A stretch of DNA of 64,000 bases from the NCBI GenBank assembly GCA_032622095.1, contig CP136067.1, positions 129,739,030 to 129,803,029 of the forward strand, written 5' to 3'. The position numbers were made by a program, and so were the translations under genes. Source of the stretch: Siphonodentalium dalli (taxonomy: Eukaryota; Mollusca; Scaphopoda; Gadilida; Siphonodentaliidae). This document shows positions 26,101 through 41,100 of this stretch, piece by piece. Position 1 is the first letter of the stretch. Every line of letters starts with the position of its first letter. The notes under the pieces are model-generated. The model had not been told where the DNA came from, ran no database searches, and saw nothing but the letters and a program-made list of their open reading frames with translations.

Positions 26101-29100
26101 TAGTACGTGTAACTATATTGGTGGAAATGGTTATTTTTTCAAGTTTTTTGACACAAATTTCCATCTGTGATGAGTAGAAAGCTGTGGTGTTTAAAACAGG
26201 AAATCGTGATACGTCATGGTAACATCCTGACGATGCGATGCAGAGAAAGAATACCAAACGTTGACATTGTTAAAATTGCGGCCCAAGTTACTTTGCAGAG
26301 ATATCAGGTCAGGCACATCCTGAATTCAACTATTATAGCTATATTTAACTATAAGGCGAAATAGATAAAAATTCAGTATTCTTAGGCACCCCCTCATCAC
26401 TCAGGCACCCCCTCATCACTCAGGCACCTCCCTCACTCAGGCACCCCCTCATCACTCAGGCACCCCCTCATCACTCAGGCACCTCCATCATCCTCCCGCA
26501 TCACTCAGGCACCTCCATCATCCTCCCTCATCATTCAGGCACCCCCTCATCACTCAGGCACCTCCATCATCCTCCCTCATCACTCAGGCACCTCCATCAT
26601 CCTCCCTCATCACTCAGGCACCCCCTCATCACTCAGGCACCTCCCTCATCATTGAAATGTTCTTTTAAAAAGTCTAATCAAACATATTTTAAAATATTTT
26701 CTGCTTGAAATATTTGATTGAACAACGAAATTTTTTATTTTTATGAAGTATATTTTCCAGATTTTGAGAAACAATAAAAATAAATAGCTTTCGTCCCTCA
26801 TCTGAAAATTGAGATCTTATTGCTTGAGTGGGGAAGTAACTTTAATTGCCTGAGAACAAAAATAATATATTTTAATGGCCCAATACTTAAATATGAATAT
26901 TGCCAATCTGTGAATCCGATAAAAGTTGGATGATCCAAATAATATTTCACAAAAATAATTTGAAAACAGTGTCACACTAAATCAGTACCATGTTTGTTTC
27001 TGTGACAAAGTAAAATGTCTTGATCCATGCGATGATGATGGCACATGATAAGGAAGTCAATTAAATTAAAATTAACGAATATGCCATTCGTTGTTCATAG
27101 TGACAGAAGTCTGAAGTTGTTGAATCTGAACATGGCTGTAGTCCAATGGTTGGGAACTTATAAGGCACAAAGAAAAAAGGTTTCCATAAAGATAAGTAAT
27201 TGTGGTTAACATAAATAAAAAGAATTTATAATTAGTTAGCATTTAGTAGACTAGATAGATTAATTTTACAAGCACAAAAGATATAGCTCAGGTCAAACAA
27301 AGTCAATATTTCTTTTCTTATGTGAGTTTTTAAAAGAATGTGACATTTCGACCAGCACCTTCTGTTACATACGAATAATGATATTTCAAAATTAACATTA
27401 TTCAATGACGCATGTGCAAACTATTAAATTGGTGGCATATTTGTTGTGAACAAGCCTTGAAATAGTATTCCTGTCATTTGCAGAATGAGGTCCCCAGAGG
27501 GTGAATTTAGTGATGCTACCCCGCATAGTGGGCTAGCATCACCAAATTCACCCTCTGGGGACCTCATTCTGCTGAGGTGCAAGCAGAATGAGGTCCCCAG
27601 AGGGTGAATTTGGTGATGCTAGCCCACTATGCGGGGTAGCATCACTAAATTCACCCTCTGGGGACCTCATTCTGCAAATGACAGACACGCTATTTCAAGG
27701 CTTGTAATTATATGAAACATTGTTATTGGGATGAAGCAATTCTAAATTGTCATTTGCAGTTGATTTATTCCATTTCCAGGCTTTTGACCCAATCAAAAGG
27801 TAATGAAAACTGGGAGTAGAGAAACACAATCTCAGAAATTTCTTTCATTTTCCCAAATTTGACCAGCCCTCTTAATTCAGATAGTTTGCTTCGGCAATCT
27901 GCTACAGCAACCTTTTGGTGCGGCCCAGTTTGCTTCAGCAAATGGCTTCGGCATTGCTGATTGCCTTTGTCAATTATGAGGGCTGGTTGGCAAATCACGT
28001 CTGTCAAATTATGATTTTTTTTCTGTAGCCCAAAATAAAGTCTGAGAATTAAGAGGGATGGGCTTCTGGAGATTCACAATAAAAACGAAACATTGACTTG
28101 TTACGGCCCAGACAACTACTCACAATCAAAATCATCATCCGGCAGATCTGAATACAACAAACATGCATGACAAGCAAACATAAGAGACAAATAAAATTAG
28201 TGTTGAAACGGTTAGACAACTAATCGATGCCGACATGATTACTAAAACCCTTCCATGACTAGCAAATATAAGGGACAAATAAAATTAGTGTCGAGACGGT
28301 TAGGTACAGTAATGCCCTAAATAATCGACTCTTTAACCACAGCAGAATTATGGGTAACTTTTCAGATTAAGTCAGAAAGCTCTCAATGAGAGATCAGAAA
28401 AGTTACCCATAATTCTGATGTGGTTATGGAGCCGATTATTTTAGAGCATTACTGTAACTAATCGACGCTGACATGATTATTAAAACCCTTCCATGACTGG
28501 AGCTTCCTGAAATTTTGCAAAATCCTGTGCCAATGCATTCTCTTATATGCGAGTCAACCATAGGTCACCTCGCATATAAAAGAGAATACATTGGCCTGAC
28601 AATATTTACGTTGACCTTGTAAGCCAGTACATACTCTTATATATATATATATACGAGTCTCCCTATGGGAGACTCGCATATATAAGAGAATGCACTGGCA
28701 CAGGATCTATAATGCTGCACCAGTGCAGCTCATGTCATGAAAGGGTTAAATAAATCGACCATGATAATTGGCATTTTTCTTCTACTGTATTTCTTTAGAA
28801 CTGCACGAAATTCTATGTTGGCTTCTAAGGCTTTTTCTATGACATTGCCTTGTGCCATAGGTAATTTCGCGGGCTGTGAAATCGACAAATCAATGTGAAA
28901 TCGACATATCAATGTGTCGAAACAACTCCCCACTTTGCCTAATGATCGGCATTAACAACAGAAATGTAATGATCCATTCCAATAATGAATAATCTTCAAG
29001 AAAACGACGCCTGAATAGTTCAAAAACACAATTATTAATTCGCTGAAGCGTCCCTTTGATAATGCCGGCATGATGTCTGAAAACCACAAATCGTTTCAAC

Positions 29101-32100
29101 ACTAAATGAAGAACAGTCAACACAACACAATGTCTTATCACAAATCTAAAATTGACGGAACAAGCTATGTGGTAGGGGACTAAAAATTAAAGCTAGTGAC
29201 CATATTCCTGGCAAATAACTCACAAAAGTGCTGATATAATGTCAGACTACATGTAAATGCCAATCATCAGACATTCGCGGTTTTGCACGGGACAATGTCA
29301 TGATGTCAGGCAGTTAAATCCAGTTTTCAGGTAATAAAATGTGCAATAAATGTTAACTCAATACCTGCCATATTGGTATATTAAAATTAGCTTGGAAGTC
29401 ACTTCCAATGAGAAACAGGAAAATGCCAACTTTGAAACCAATAGCAAATAATAATGAGTGCAAACAACAATCAGAAAAGTGCACTTGATAATTTTTGCTT
29501 CCAGTCACAAATAGTGATAAAGCTAAAGCATGTTGATATCCAAGCCTTACATTCTGACATTTGCAGAATGACATCCCCAGAGGGTGAGTTTAGTGACGCT
29601 ATCTCACAGCGTCACTACTAAATTCACCCTCTGGGGACCTCATTCTGCAAATGACCGGCACATTATTTTAAGGCCTGGATTCATCGTCAAAATCCAGATG
29701 ACTAAAATAGAATGGTCTGAGAAATACTTCAGAAGCCCCAATTCCCAGTAAAAACCAAGCTACAAAACTATCCATTCTAAATAAAGTTCCCAATGTTCAA
29801 TGCTACTTATGACCATTAGCAGCCATGCAACCTATGCCCAATGCTTTAACTTTTCTACAAAATAATTCACCAACACCGTCATAGCTCTTAGACATTTGAA
29901 GGAAAAGCATGTAAGTATGGCATCAAACATGTGTTTAGCTGAGTGTTCTAATTGGGCATCACATGTATTTCAAAGCAGGCATTTCAAGCTTTTACAACAA
30001 TGAAAACTGACAAAGCTGCAGGAAATAAATGGATCCAGTAATACAGCTGAGTGCCGGGACTAGAAGATAGCTCTAAGAGCTCTTTCCATCAATGTATCAC
30101 ATTATAATCAATAAATTTGAAAAATTATCAAGGAAATATGGGTTGATACAAAAATCGGACTTGGCACTGAAAGAGTTAAACTCAGTGCACTGTTTTCCTT
30201 TGAATGCATTTGTGGGGTACTGCTTTTGGATACAATGCCTTTCAGCATATTGGAAAGAGAGAAAAATAAAACATACTGGCATAGTGTAGTAAGCAGGGAC
30301 CAGACTGGGGGGGGCTTGGGCCCTAAATTGTGCCACTTCTCCCTGTATTAGTCACCGTCCTAGGGAGAAGTGACTTCTTTTACACATACCAGTATGTGTG
30401 TGCCCAATATTTAAAGTGTATTTCCTGTTTATAATGGTGTAATTACTCATTTTAGTGGTTTTATAATTTGGTTCTTGTATTGCATAGAAATTTTTGGATC
30501 ATAGAAAGGTCATGTTGAAATGTAAACTGAACATCAGCATTTATGAATTCTCCCTAATAACATGGATCCAGGTCAGTCTGACAAGAGAAATTGGCACAGT
30601 AAAACAAACGATCACAACAAACAAAGCAAGATGTATAGGCCTATAGCTGACAACTAGAGGTGAGACTGTTCCAGCAGGACTAAGGATACCCCACAGTGCA
30701 ATTAGGCTACAGTAAGTGTAGCCATATTAACCGGACATGGCTCCTATGAATCCCAAAATTTTATAATTTGGTAAGAGGTATCGCAAAACATACATACGTG
30801 AATGATTTCCAAACAAATTTGATGATATAGCGCTGAAAATAGGTGTTTTGTTTCTTATATTTTTCAATAAATTTGAGAGCATTCCGTTTGAATCGGTTCA
30901 AATTTTTAATCAGCGGTCGCATACAAATTGCTCATGTAGACTATGCTCATGTAGAACATCTACAGCAGTCTTCACTCTTAAAATGTTTCCACCACTACAT
31001 AATTTTGAGGATTTACACGAAGAGAGAGAGAGAGAGAGCAGTTTTAAAATTGTTTCATGTTTTAATAACATAATATTACGTTTCTGGAAGTCGCACATTA
31101 TTCCATTTCCAATTCAAGAATTGGGCAATTTTGTTATCAAAATGTGTAATTTCTAAACCGGAAATATTTACTCTATAGACTATATATTACTCCGACGATA
31201 CCGGTACACTTATGTTACACGAACTATAGTGACCTTTGAACTTCCCATGATTCTCTTGGATTTCCCATAATTCTAATATCGGGTATAAAACACTTTTTGC
31301 GCCGAAAATATTCACTCGATTTCGAATTTTTCGACATGGCACTTCGATTAAGATTTATGTTTAATGCATGTTTGTTGGGAGATCAGATCTCAATAAATAA
31401 TATTATGGCCATTCCGTCTTAGTCATAATTTCCAAATGGAGTGGTTCTAATTAATAGTGAAGGGCATAGTAATTTCAATGAATACAAATGTCGCAATATT
31501 TAATTGGGACCGAATTATCGTGTTCGAAGTTGTATTTTTTTTATGACTTCAATGTGTCATTCTGGGACAAATAATGCTCGTAGAAAGGCTGTTCATGAAT
31601 TTATCGACCTATTTCGATACCGGTAAAAATTAAAAAGCAAATATTATAAGGTGTATTTTGGAGTGCAAACCGCCATGTGGCTTTAATATATATATATTTT
31701 TTTTTTAAGCACAACTGTGTTTATGCATATCTTATGTTAGAAATAAATATCAGTGCCAAATTTCAATAAAATTGACTGGAAAATGTAGGAATACAAACTC
31801 GGACAAATTTTGCATGTTGCAAATATTTCTAAGTTGAAAAAGGGGGATAACTCCACTAAAAACAGCCGTTTGGCCCTAATAATCTCACGTGCACAGGTTC
31901 GCAGAGTGGTAAATATATGTACCAAGCTTAAAATAAATTGACTGAAAATTGTAGGAATACAAGATCAGCCATTGTACATCCACCGACAGACGGATTCCTA
32001 TATACCCTGCCCATAGCTTCAGATGGACGGATTCCTATATACCCCACCCATAGCTTCAGATGGACGGATTCCTATATACCCCACCCATAGCTTCAGATGG

Positions 32101-35100
32101 ACGGATTCCTATATACCCTGCCCATAGCTTCATTATGGGGGTATAATTAGTTTGACACATAACAGCATGCTCAGGACACCCATTCATCAAGACTATACTA
32201 CAACATAACTGAAACATAATATAATATTATACATGCTACAAATACAATACCATAATGCCAAGGATGCTTGATTTACAGGAGATCAATTTGAATGTATTTT
32301 AAAGATTTAGGTCATAATAAAATGTGGTTTGTTTGCAGTTACCCGCCTACTGGTCTCAAAAGGCACCTAGTACAGTAATGCCCTAAGTAATCGACTCCTT
32401 AACCACAGCTGAATTATGGGTAATTTTTCAGGATTTAGTTGGAAATATGGCTTGTTGCCATTCATGTGTGGCTAAATCTTGAAAAGTTACCCATAATTCT
32501 GCTGTGGTTAAGGAGTCTATTATTTAGGGCATTACTGTACCTACCCAAGTAATTGTTTGGCCTGGTGAAAAAGATTTTTTTATCCACTGTCTGATGTAGA
32601 CTTTTGTATTGTAATTCAGCAGGCATGTATACAAATAACTGCACATATCAACAATTTGAATTTTGCAATGATAAGGTGCCGGTATGAGCTAAAACATATT
32701 AGGCCCACTTAATTTTTGAATCACCAGATCACATTTTATTACATGATCCTACCCATATTCCATTCAATAAACCCATCTATAAATTGTGATATTAAACGTT
32801 CGTTTAAAAACAGGAAATAGTTCCAGGTGACCTTTGACTTTCGGTTTGTCGTCTTTTTACATTCCGTACGCTACATGTCAAAATACTATGGCTTCCAATA
32901 TTGTTCCAACAAACTATAGTGAATGAAGAGTTTGAAAAGTTATGTCATTAAATATAGGCCATTAAATATGCCAAAGAGTCTTTATTTATCTGGGATTATT
33001 TCTTTACGCGGGCAAACAACGCATACTTTCGCGAAACATCATCGCATGCCTTATAGAAGCCAATGTTAGTTTCGAGTCCCATTTGTTGATTTAAGAATGT
33101 TTTGTCGAGGTTTTGGATCATGTAATAAATAGAATATACAACTCGTCCCAAGTTAATAGCGGAATTTACAAAATTCATCCAGTAAAGTCTGGATCTCGCC
33201 AAAGGCTCGGTCCAGACCTAATTTACTGGACTCGTTTTGTAAATTGCGCTATAAACTGGGGACTCGTTGTAGATCCTCTATATATACAACACATTCAATA
33301 TTATATTTACATTTCATATTATATACCATTTGAAAGAGGAAGCTCCAAAACATTGTAATATCAACTTATCCGGTCGAACAAACCGTGAACATGTTATTTT
33401 TGTCAAGGTACCGATGTGTGTTCTGTGCTTAGTTTCGATATGGTCTGACTGCCAGTCTATTATTCTCAATGGAAGGGGAATAACTCTACCAGTATCTTCT
33501 AGTTGTGAATTATGATGTATTCTGGGTACCATAACGTGGGAAGTCTGAGAATCTGTCACTTGGTGGACACAGCTGTTCCGTACTCCGGTAGAATCCATAT
33601 ATTTTTGGTTTCTCTTCAAAATGGTATATAATATGGAATATGTTGTATATAATGTGATGTGGACTCAAATTTTTTTTATAGAAAAAGAATATGGATATAA
33701 CATAATATATGATACGCACCTGTTCCTCTTTCTGAATCATAAATGTTTGTCACCCCGGATTGCGTTTTCGCTGAGTATGGAGATTTTCCTCCCTGGATAC
33801 TTGGGTCGTAATCAACTATTTTTCCTTTTGATGGATTAGTCGGTTTAGCGAAAACTAAACACACCATGCAAAAAAACAGATACAGAAAATGAATAGGATA
33901 AATAAACACATACTGAACTAGTATTAACCCTTTTATGACGGGAGCAGCTCTGGTGCAGCATTAAAGATTCTGTGCCAGTGCATTCTCTTATATATGCCAG
34001 TCTCGAATAGGGAGCCTCACATATATAAGAGATTTCACTGGCTTACAAGGTCAAGGTATATTTGTTAGGCCAATGTATTCTCTTATATATGTGAGGCTCC
34101 CTATGGGAGAGTCACATATATAATAGAATGCATTGGCACAGGGTTTTCAACAAAATTTCAGGAGGTTCCAGTCATGGAAGGGTTAAGGCCTAAAACTAAA
34201 ATATGGTGTGTTTCCTCTAACATGCGGGAAGTTTATTTTTATGGGGAATTGTTTCAACTTTTGGATGTATGGAATAATGAAGCTTTTCTTTTTATTTCCC
34301 ATGTTAGTGTACACTAAAATTTATCCAATATGTCTTGTTTTGACTGTTAAATTGATCAAATATTCAGATTTTCCAGGAACAAATGTCTTTAAAACTACTG
34401 AAAATTAGTGAATCTGTGATCCATTATGATCTCAGTATAAAATTCACTTATTTATCACAAACAGTGGCCATATTATGGAACTCATTTTGATGGTGATCAT
34501 TACAACTTTTGTACATGTATGTGAAAACCAAATATAAAATTTGGCTAGCAGGGGAGTCCCAGAGGCTGTTGGCCAGCTTAGTGAAAACACATCTATATTT
34601 TAGGTCAAATAAAGTGCGTTAAACCAACGAAGTGCTAAATACTTATTCTGTGTTATACTAGCAAATCAACAATATATACATAAACGAGTGAAAAATGATT
34701 TAATTTTAACATAAAGTTAGCATGGCAAACCAAGATTAAGTATATGTACATGTATATTATGTTTATGTCATATGTTTGATTTTTTTGAAATAAATATTGT
34801 TTACACCAAGATTAAGTAAAGTTTTTCTAAAATAAATGTTAGATATGTTGAAATGCAAATACTTATATGATTTAATTCTTAATATAATAGGCTACATTCA
34901 TTCCCAATTCTATAATGCTCATATGTGTTATTATGGAAACCAATCTGACTATTGATATACAGTTTAGGTTGCTCAAAATTCATGAGCTATTCGAATAGCT
35001 ATACAACATATTATTGACTTGTTCACTAACAAAGTCGATGAAAATCTTTCAGAATATAATTTTATTTCTTGAATTCTAATGTGACAGCCATATTTAAGTG

Positions 35101-38100
35101 TATGAGAGCTTTCCGATGAATGGCAACAAGCCATATTTTGGACTAAATCCTGAAAAGTTACCCATGATTCTTCTGCAGTTAAGGAGTTGATTATTTTGGG
35201 CATTACTATATATTCAACTATCACCTCTTCAATTATCATCCGATCTCGGTGAAACCTATAATCTGTTATCAGGCAATTAGCAGTTGCTTGCCTGTGTATG
35301 AATAACAAGTTATCTATAGTCACGCATGCTTACTTTATATCAAAATAATGAAGAATAAATTCTAGAATGGTGTACTTTCTTAATCAAGTGACAAGCTAAG
35401 GTTAGCATGCATAACAAAACTAGGGCATCTTATGAGTTTAAAATATGCAGCATATTAAAACATTTGAGACAATAGATCACAATGCAAAATGAGCCGCCAT
35501 CACAATAAGGTTGCATTCTCCATAAAATAGGAGATTGCTGTTTTCACCCTCTTGTGCACACAGCTCGTCTTAGACCAAATTCCCTTCTGACATCTCAATT
35601 ATTGTCAAACAAATGATTTGACCCATGGGAGGTTACTCTATATAATTCATATGTAAGAATAGTATCGCATGCTGGGAATTTTGATATACAATTTATAAAA
35701 ATAACCATTTTGGATATTCTAATCTTTGTTCTATTCCATTATATTTTTCTTTATATATTCTATTTTGATAACAGGATATCACAAAAATTGAGGAAAAACA
35801 TATCAATTTGATAGAAAATCTCAATTAACTGATAATATATAACTACAAGTCTGTCAATTTTATTCAAGTTATCAGATGAACGCAGCTCATTTCTATAGCC
35901 CCTTGAAATTTTTTCAGGGTAAGAACAAGATTTATTACATGATCCGACCCTTATTCCATTCATTATACTCATTCTATAATAATGATATGCAACATTTGCA
36001 TAACAGGAAATAGTGCCAGGTGCACCAAAATGAATCATTGTCGCGCAAATGTGATTTGGAATAGGGGGGGGGGGGGACAAGGAATGTAGAAGAATTGGTG
36101 CCTGTGACTGAAATTGATATATTTATTTTCATTAAATTTACGCCATTAAATACGTCAAAATAGTTTTATTTATCAGGGACTATTTCTTTACGCTGACAAA
36201 CAACACATAGTTACGTGAAAAGTCATCGCATGCCTTATAGAAGCCATTTTTAGTTTCACATCCCATTTATTGATTTAAGAATGTTTGATGAAGGTTTTGA
36301 ATTAAGTAATAAAAAGAATCTACAACTCGTCCCCAGTTTATAGCAAAATTTACAAAACTCGTCCAGTAAATTAGGTTTGTCCTCGCCAAAGGCTCGGTCC
36401 AGACCTAATTTACTGGACTCTTTTTGTAAATTTCGCTATAAACTGGGGACGAGTTGTAGATGCTCTATTAATTAATTATTTTATTCTTAGTTCAAGTATA
36501 TGTGACCCGCCATATCAAATCCAGTCGTAAGTCGGGATTTTTTTACCCTGTGCCAATGCATTCTCTTATATATATGAGTCGACCATAGTCGACCATAGGT
36601 CGCCTCGCATATATAAGAGAATGCATTGGCCTAACAATTTTTTACAATTTTAATAATTTGTTCTTGTATTCTTTAACAATTTTATAATTTCACCCATACA
36701 GAGCCCCAGACAAACATGAGCAGACGACACTCTTCTATATGCTTCTATATATGTGTGGGGCTCCCTGCAGGGTAATGGATGTTTTTTATTTTATGTCCTA
36801 AAAATTGTAAGAAACATTTATTTAAAAAAAATGATAAAAAATTGTTAGGCCAATGCATTCTCTTATATATGCACGGCAACCTATGGTCGACTCGCATATA
36901 TAAGAGAATGCATTGGCACAGGGTAAAAAAATCCCGACTTACCACTGGATTTGATATGGCGGGTCACATATGTGATAATTCTCGACAGTTTGCAGTTGGG
37001 CGATCCTGGATTATCCCTGGAGATGATCGATGTATTTAAAGTCTCACAATGAGACTCTTTCCGCAACAATAATTTTTTTTCCGAGTTATCCCCCTGCATA
37101 GCTTTTTTATATTATAATAGGTTGGCGATTATTGCAATACGACAGAGGAACACTCTGACTTTCGTACTCAGATTAATACATTTTTGTACCTCGCTTGCCT
37201 GACCGAAATTTTACGGGGAAATGGCTAATTTGGATTTATTTGTCGTTCTAGATATGTTTATTGTGCCTTTTATCATTCCTTTTCATGAAAACAAATTAAA
37301 AACAAGTCGAATATGTTATGATAATGTTTAAACATTCTTGTGCATGAAATTGGGGATAAATTGTTCCCAGAGTTAGAGTACGTTATTTCACAGTCCGTAT
37401 TCGCCACCCTTCGACGAACTTCCGGTGTGGAATTTTTATGTGTTAAAAATAAATAGTTTTTCATCTGTCATATCTGCTTGTTTCGTTCATTATTCGCAGA
37501 AAATGTGTATCTCATTCTTTCGTGTACACAACGGATTAGATATAGACTGTTTTAACCCGTTTGGATGTTAGAAATACCGCTTAATTATCAGAAAATATCA
37601 TGTGAAGTGACGGGACCAATCCGAATATCGCACACTGGACTTTGTGAAGTTGGTCAACATGACCGCTTTCACAGATTGCTGCTTCCAGCGTAGAAGGATA
37701 CGCACTACGTTCATGACTGAACTAACACTGGACTGGTCACAGACACTGTGTGTGAGTCACTGAGTGTGGCAGGTCAGGCTATGCCGTATTCAACTGTTAT
37801 TATCATGGACATTGACTCGAATAAGTGAATAGCACTGAATCATTGAATGACTGATTGACCCAAGGCAATGGAAGAATGCAAACAATGTGAATGTAATGAT
37901 TATTGCAAAATATAATGATTATTGCAAAATATGATGATTATAGTTCTATTCTGGACTCCTCAGCCCTTCAATGCTGAAATGCAGTCAACGCTGACATGCA
38001 GTCAACGCTGATGCCGTAAAAGGTCATTGAATGTTCATTCAGATTCTATCATTCTGCATAGTACATTAGACTGATTAGAAGTACAGTAGCTACATGTGTG

Positions 38101-41100
38101 TGAACTTGTGAAGGGTAGAACATGATATGGAGAATCAGAATGGCAATGGCACCACTCACCAGTGTCAGTGAATCGAGTGAGGATGTTTACCAAACATGTC
38201 ATGAAACATGCAGACATGGACAATGCTGTGAAATGGATTATAATTCACCAGACTCCCGGATCATGATCATAAGTTACCGGTACATACTAGTAACATTCCG
38301 CCTTTGATCATTAGATCAAGACTAAACCAGACTTGGATAATGACTAATGGACAGAGACAGTTACATGTTACACATGCGGCTGCACATGGTTTTGATTCAT
38401 TAAAATTATTTTGTAAAAATCATGAACTTATGTTATCAAAATCAACGACTAACAGTGATCACCAAAGTCACTTACTGGTACATTGTTTATGCCAAACAAC
38501 AGGTCTGACACAACTTGAATTCCATTGTACCGGTACATGTACCGTATATATTCAACTATTATGAAGTGGTGAAAATATCTCATGTACGGTACCTACTACA
38601 TGTACTAAGTACAGTATATATATCGGTGCTGGCATTTTTGATTATTTAACTGATTTACTTGTACTAGTAGTTAGAATTTTGAAATCATCTTGGTGAGAAG
38701 TTATTTATAATGTCATTCAAATGGCATACCGGTACATGCACATGTACTTCTGCCATTATGAAATAAACAGGTCTCCTGTAATAAGCTGTAGAATTCTTTT
38801 TATATTGGAATATGATGCCTTCTCATTTGCTCTGTTAAAATTATAGTGTTATATACATGTACATTTTAAGTGGTTGTGCATTACGAAGTGAGATGATTCC
38901 ATGAAGTTTTAGTAAAAATAGAGAAAACCTGGAGTTTACGTATACATATACCGTACCTGGCGTACCAGTATACATTGTGTATGGTAGTACAATTAAGATA
39001 TAATACATGTAGTTGAATATCACTATGATAGTTGAATTCAAGAAGAGCCAGACTTGATAATGACTTACTCATATTAGCATCTACATGTATTAGTAACGGT
39101 ACTCTCATGTGCAATAATAGTGTCAATAATATGATAGTGTCAACACTGTTATTATATTTGGAGAACACTTCCCATGATCAGATCACTTTTAAAGAGACAT
39201 AGAGTGAAATTGCTGTGGTTACTATTATTAATTTTAGCTAAAAAATCCCACCATCACTATTATTAGTTTGTCTCTATTTAGTATTATTAGGCAACTTAGA
39301 GGATGTTGTCTGAATGAACTATCATCTTATTGAATGAACTATCATCTTATTCAATATATCTTATAAGTACCTGATGTATCAGAACAAATTAAAAAGGTAA
39401 TAAACAGGCCAGACACCTACAGTATGGTCGGTTCCAGTACTGCTAGTGTTATTGTACCAGTACTGTTTATATTCAGTACTAGGAAAATTTAATGAAAGTT
39501 ATGCAACGAATGATTGTGTAGGCCTACTGATGTTAAAAGGAGTATAAATTTAAAATGACCTTGCCACTTTAACAAAGACATCGCTATTGATATAATACTC
39601 AATAATGAGTTTGTTAAAGTGTTGCGCTCGTTTTAAATTAATATGGAGAATATAGCAATTCATGTGGGTCCAATATGTGTACATATACATGTATACCGGT
39701 ACACAAAGAGCTGATTGATTTACAATTATGGCTTTCATTATATCGTAGACAAGGTGTGGGATGTTTCTTTCATTTTCAGATGCTGTTAAAATTATTCATC
39801 AGGTTCACTGATTGTAGCTGGGACTAATACATGTATAACATATATTAGTCCCAGATTGTAGTGGGGTTTAGATATGGTTGCTGTTAGATCTTAAAGGTAC
39901 TCAATCCGAATTAACGGTCGCAAATTACTATTTCCTTGACTTCGGGGGTAAAAAATATTTGATTCGAGTCGAGGAACCCACCCACCACAGCTCAGAGTGA
40001 TCAGATATCGATGCTATTATTTTAATCATAGTGGCCCAATAGACAGTCAACGAGAAGAATTTCATTGACCAAATTGCGGGCAAAGATGGATAACTCTAAA
40101 ATCAAGTGGCTTTTTGTGTCAGATATTTGACAAACCGGCAAAATAGAGTCATCGAGAAGAATTTCATTGACCAAATTGCGGGCAAAGATGGATAACTCTA
40201 AAATCAAGTGGCTTTTTGTGTCAGATATTTGACAAACCGGTAAAATTTCGTTGAACAAAATGTTGATAAATAACAGGTTTTGTGCAATTTTATACTATAG
40301 TTGATGGTGCTTTTCATTATTTTTGCATTTATGTCTTGGCCACTAACTGAGAGCTGTGATAATAATAGTAAGTTATCGTTGGAGACCCCCCCCCCCCACA
40401 ATGGAGATCTCTAGTCGCATCCATGTAGCCAATGTGTTCTTATACCTTATAACCGGGGAGGTGGCTACTAGTACATGTAGATACCTTGATATTTCCAAAT
40501 GTACGTACCTTGAACCAGACCAAAGTCAAATGTTCTCGAAATACTACTTTGCAACCCCCCTCCCAGTTGAACTTTCCAAATGGTACCTCAAACATTTCCA
40601 ACGGAAATGTCAAACCTGACACCCTCTAAACCTAAATTGTTCAACCGATAGCCATTCCGACCAAACTTTGGACCAAAAGTAGAAGAATATACTGCTGTTG
40701 GTCTAAAAACAACACATTCCCCAACTAAATACTGGTTGGAAAATCAAACAATCAATGATATATAGTTTGTATCTCAGGATGTCTGCTGTTCACATTTCTA
40801 GCTACATGTAGCTGGGACTAATATATTATTATATATTATATGAGTCCCAGTCTCAAAATAGTAAGCTATCATATGTTTTGGGTTGGGTGGTATGCCTACC
40901 ACCAGGGGGTGATACGTGGTGGCTCGGAGTGTTTTTAGGTGGTATTTAGGGCGGGCCACCCACACATTCGGTCAAATCGGTCGAAATCCTTACCATTCTC
41001 GAAAATGGTCCATACCCAATTTTCACCACTCGGGGTGGTACCACTGGGGGGGGGGGGGTGATGATGGAGGTCGGGGTGTTTCTATGTGGTATTTGGGGCG

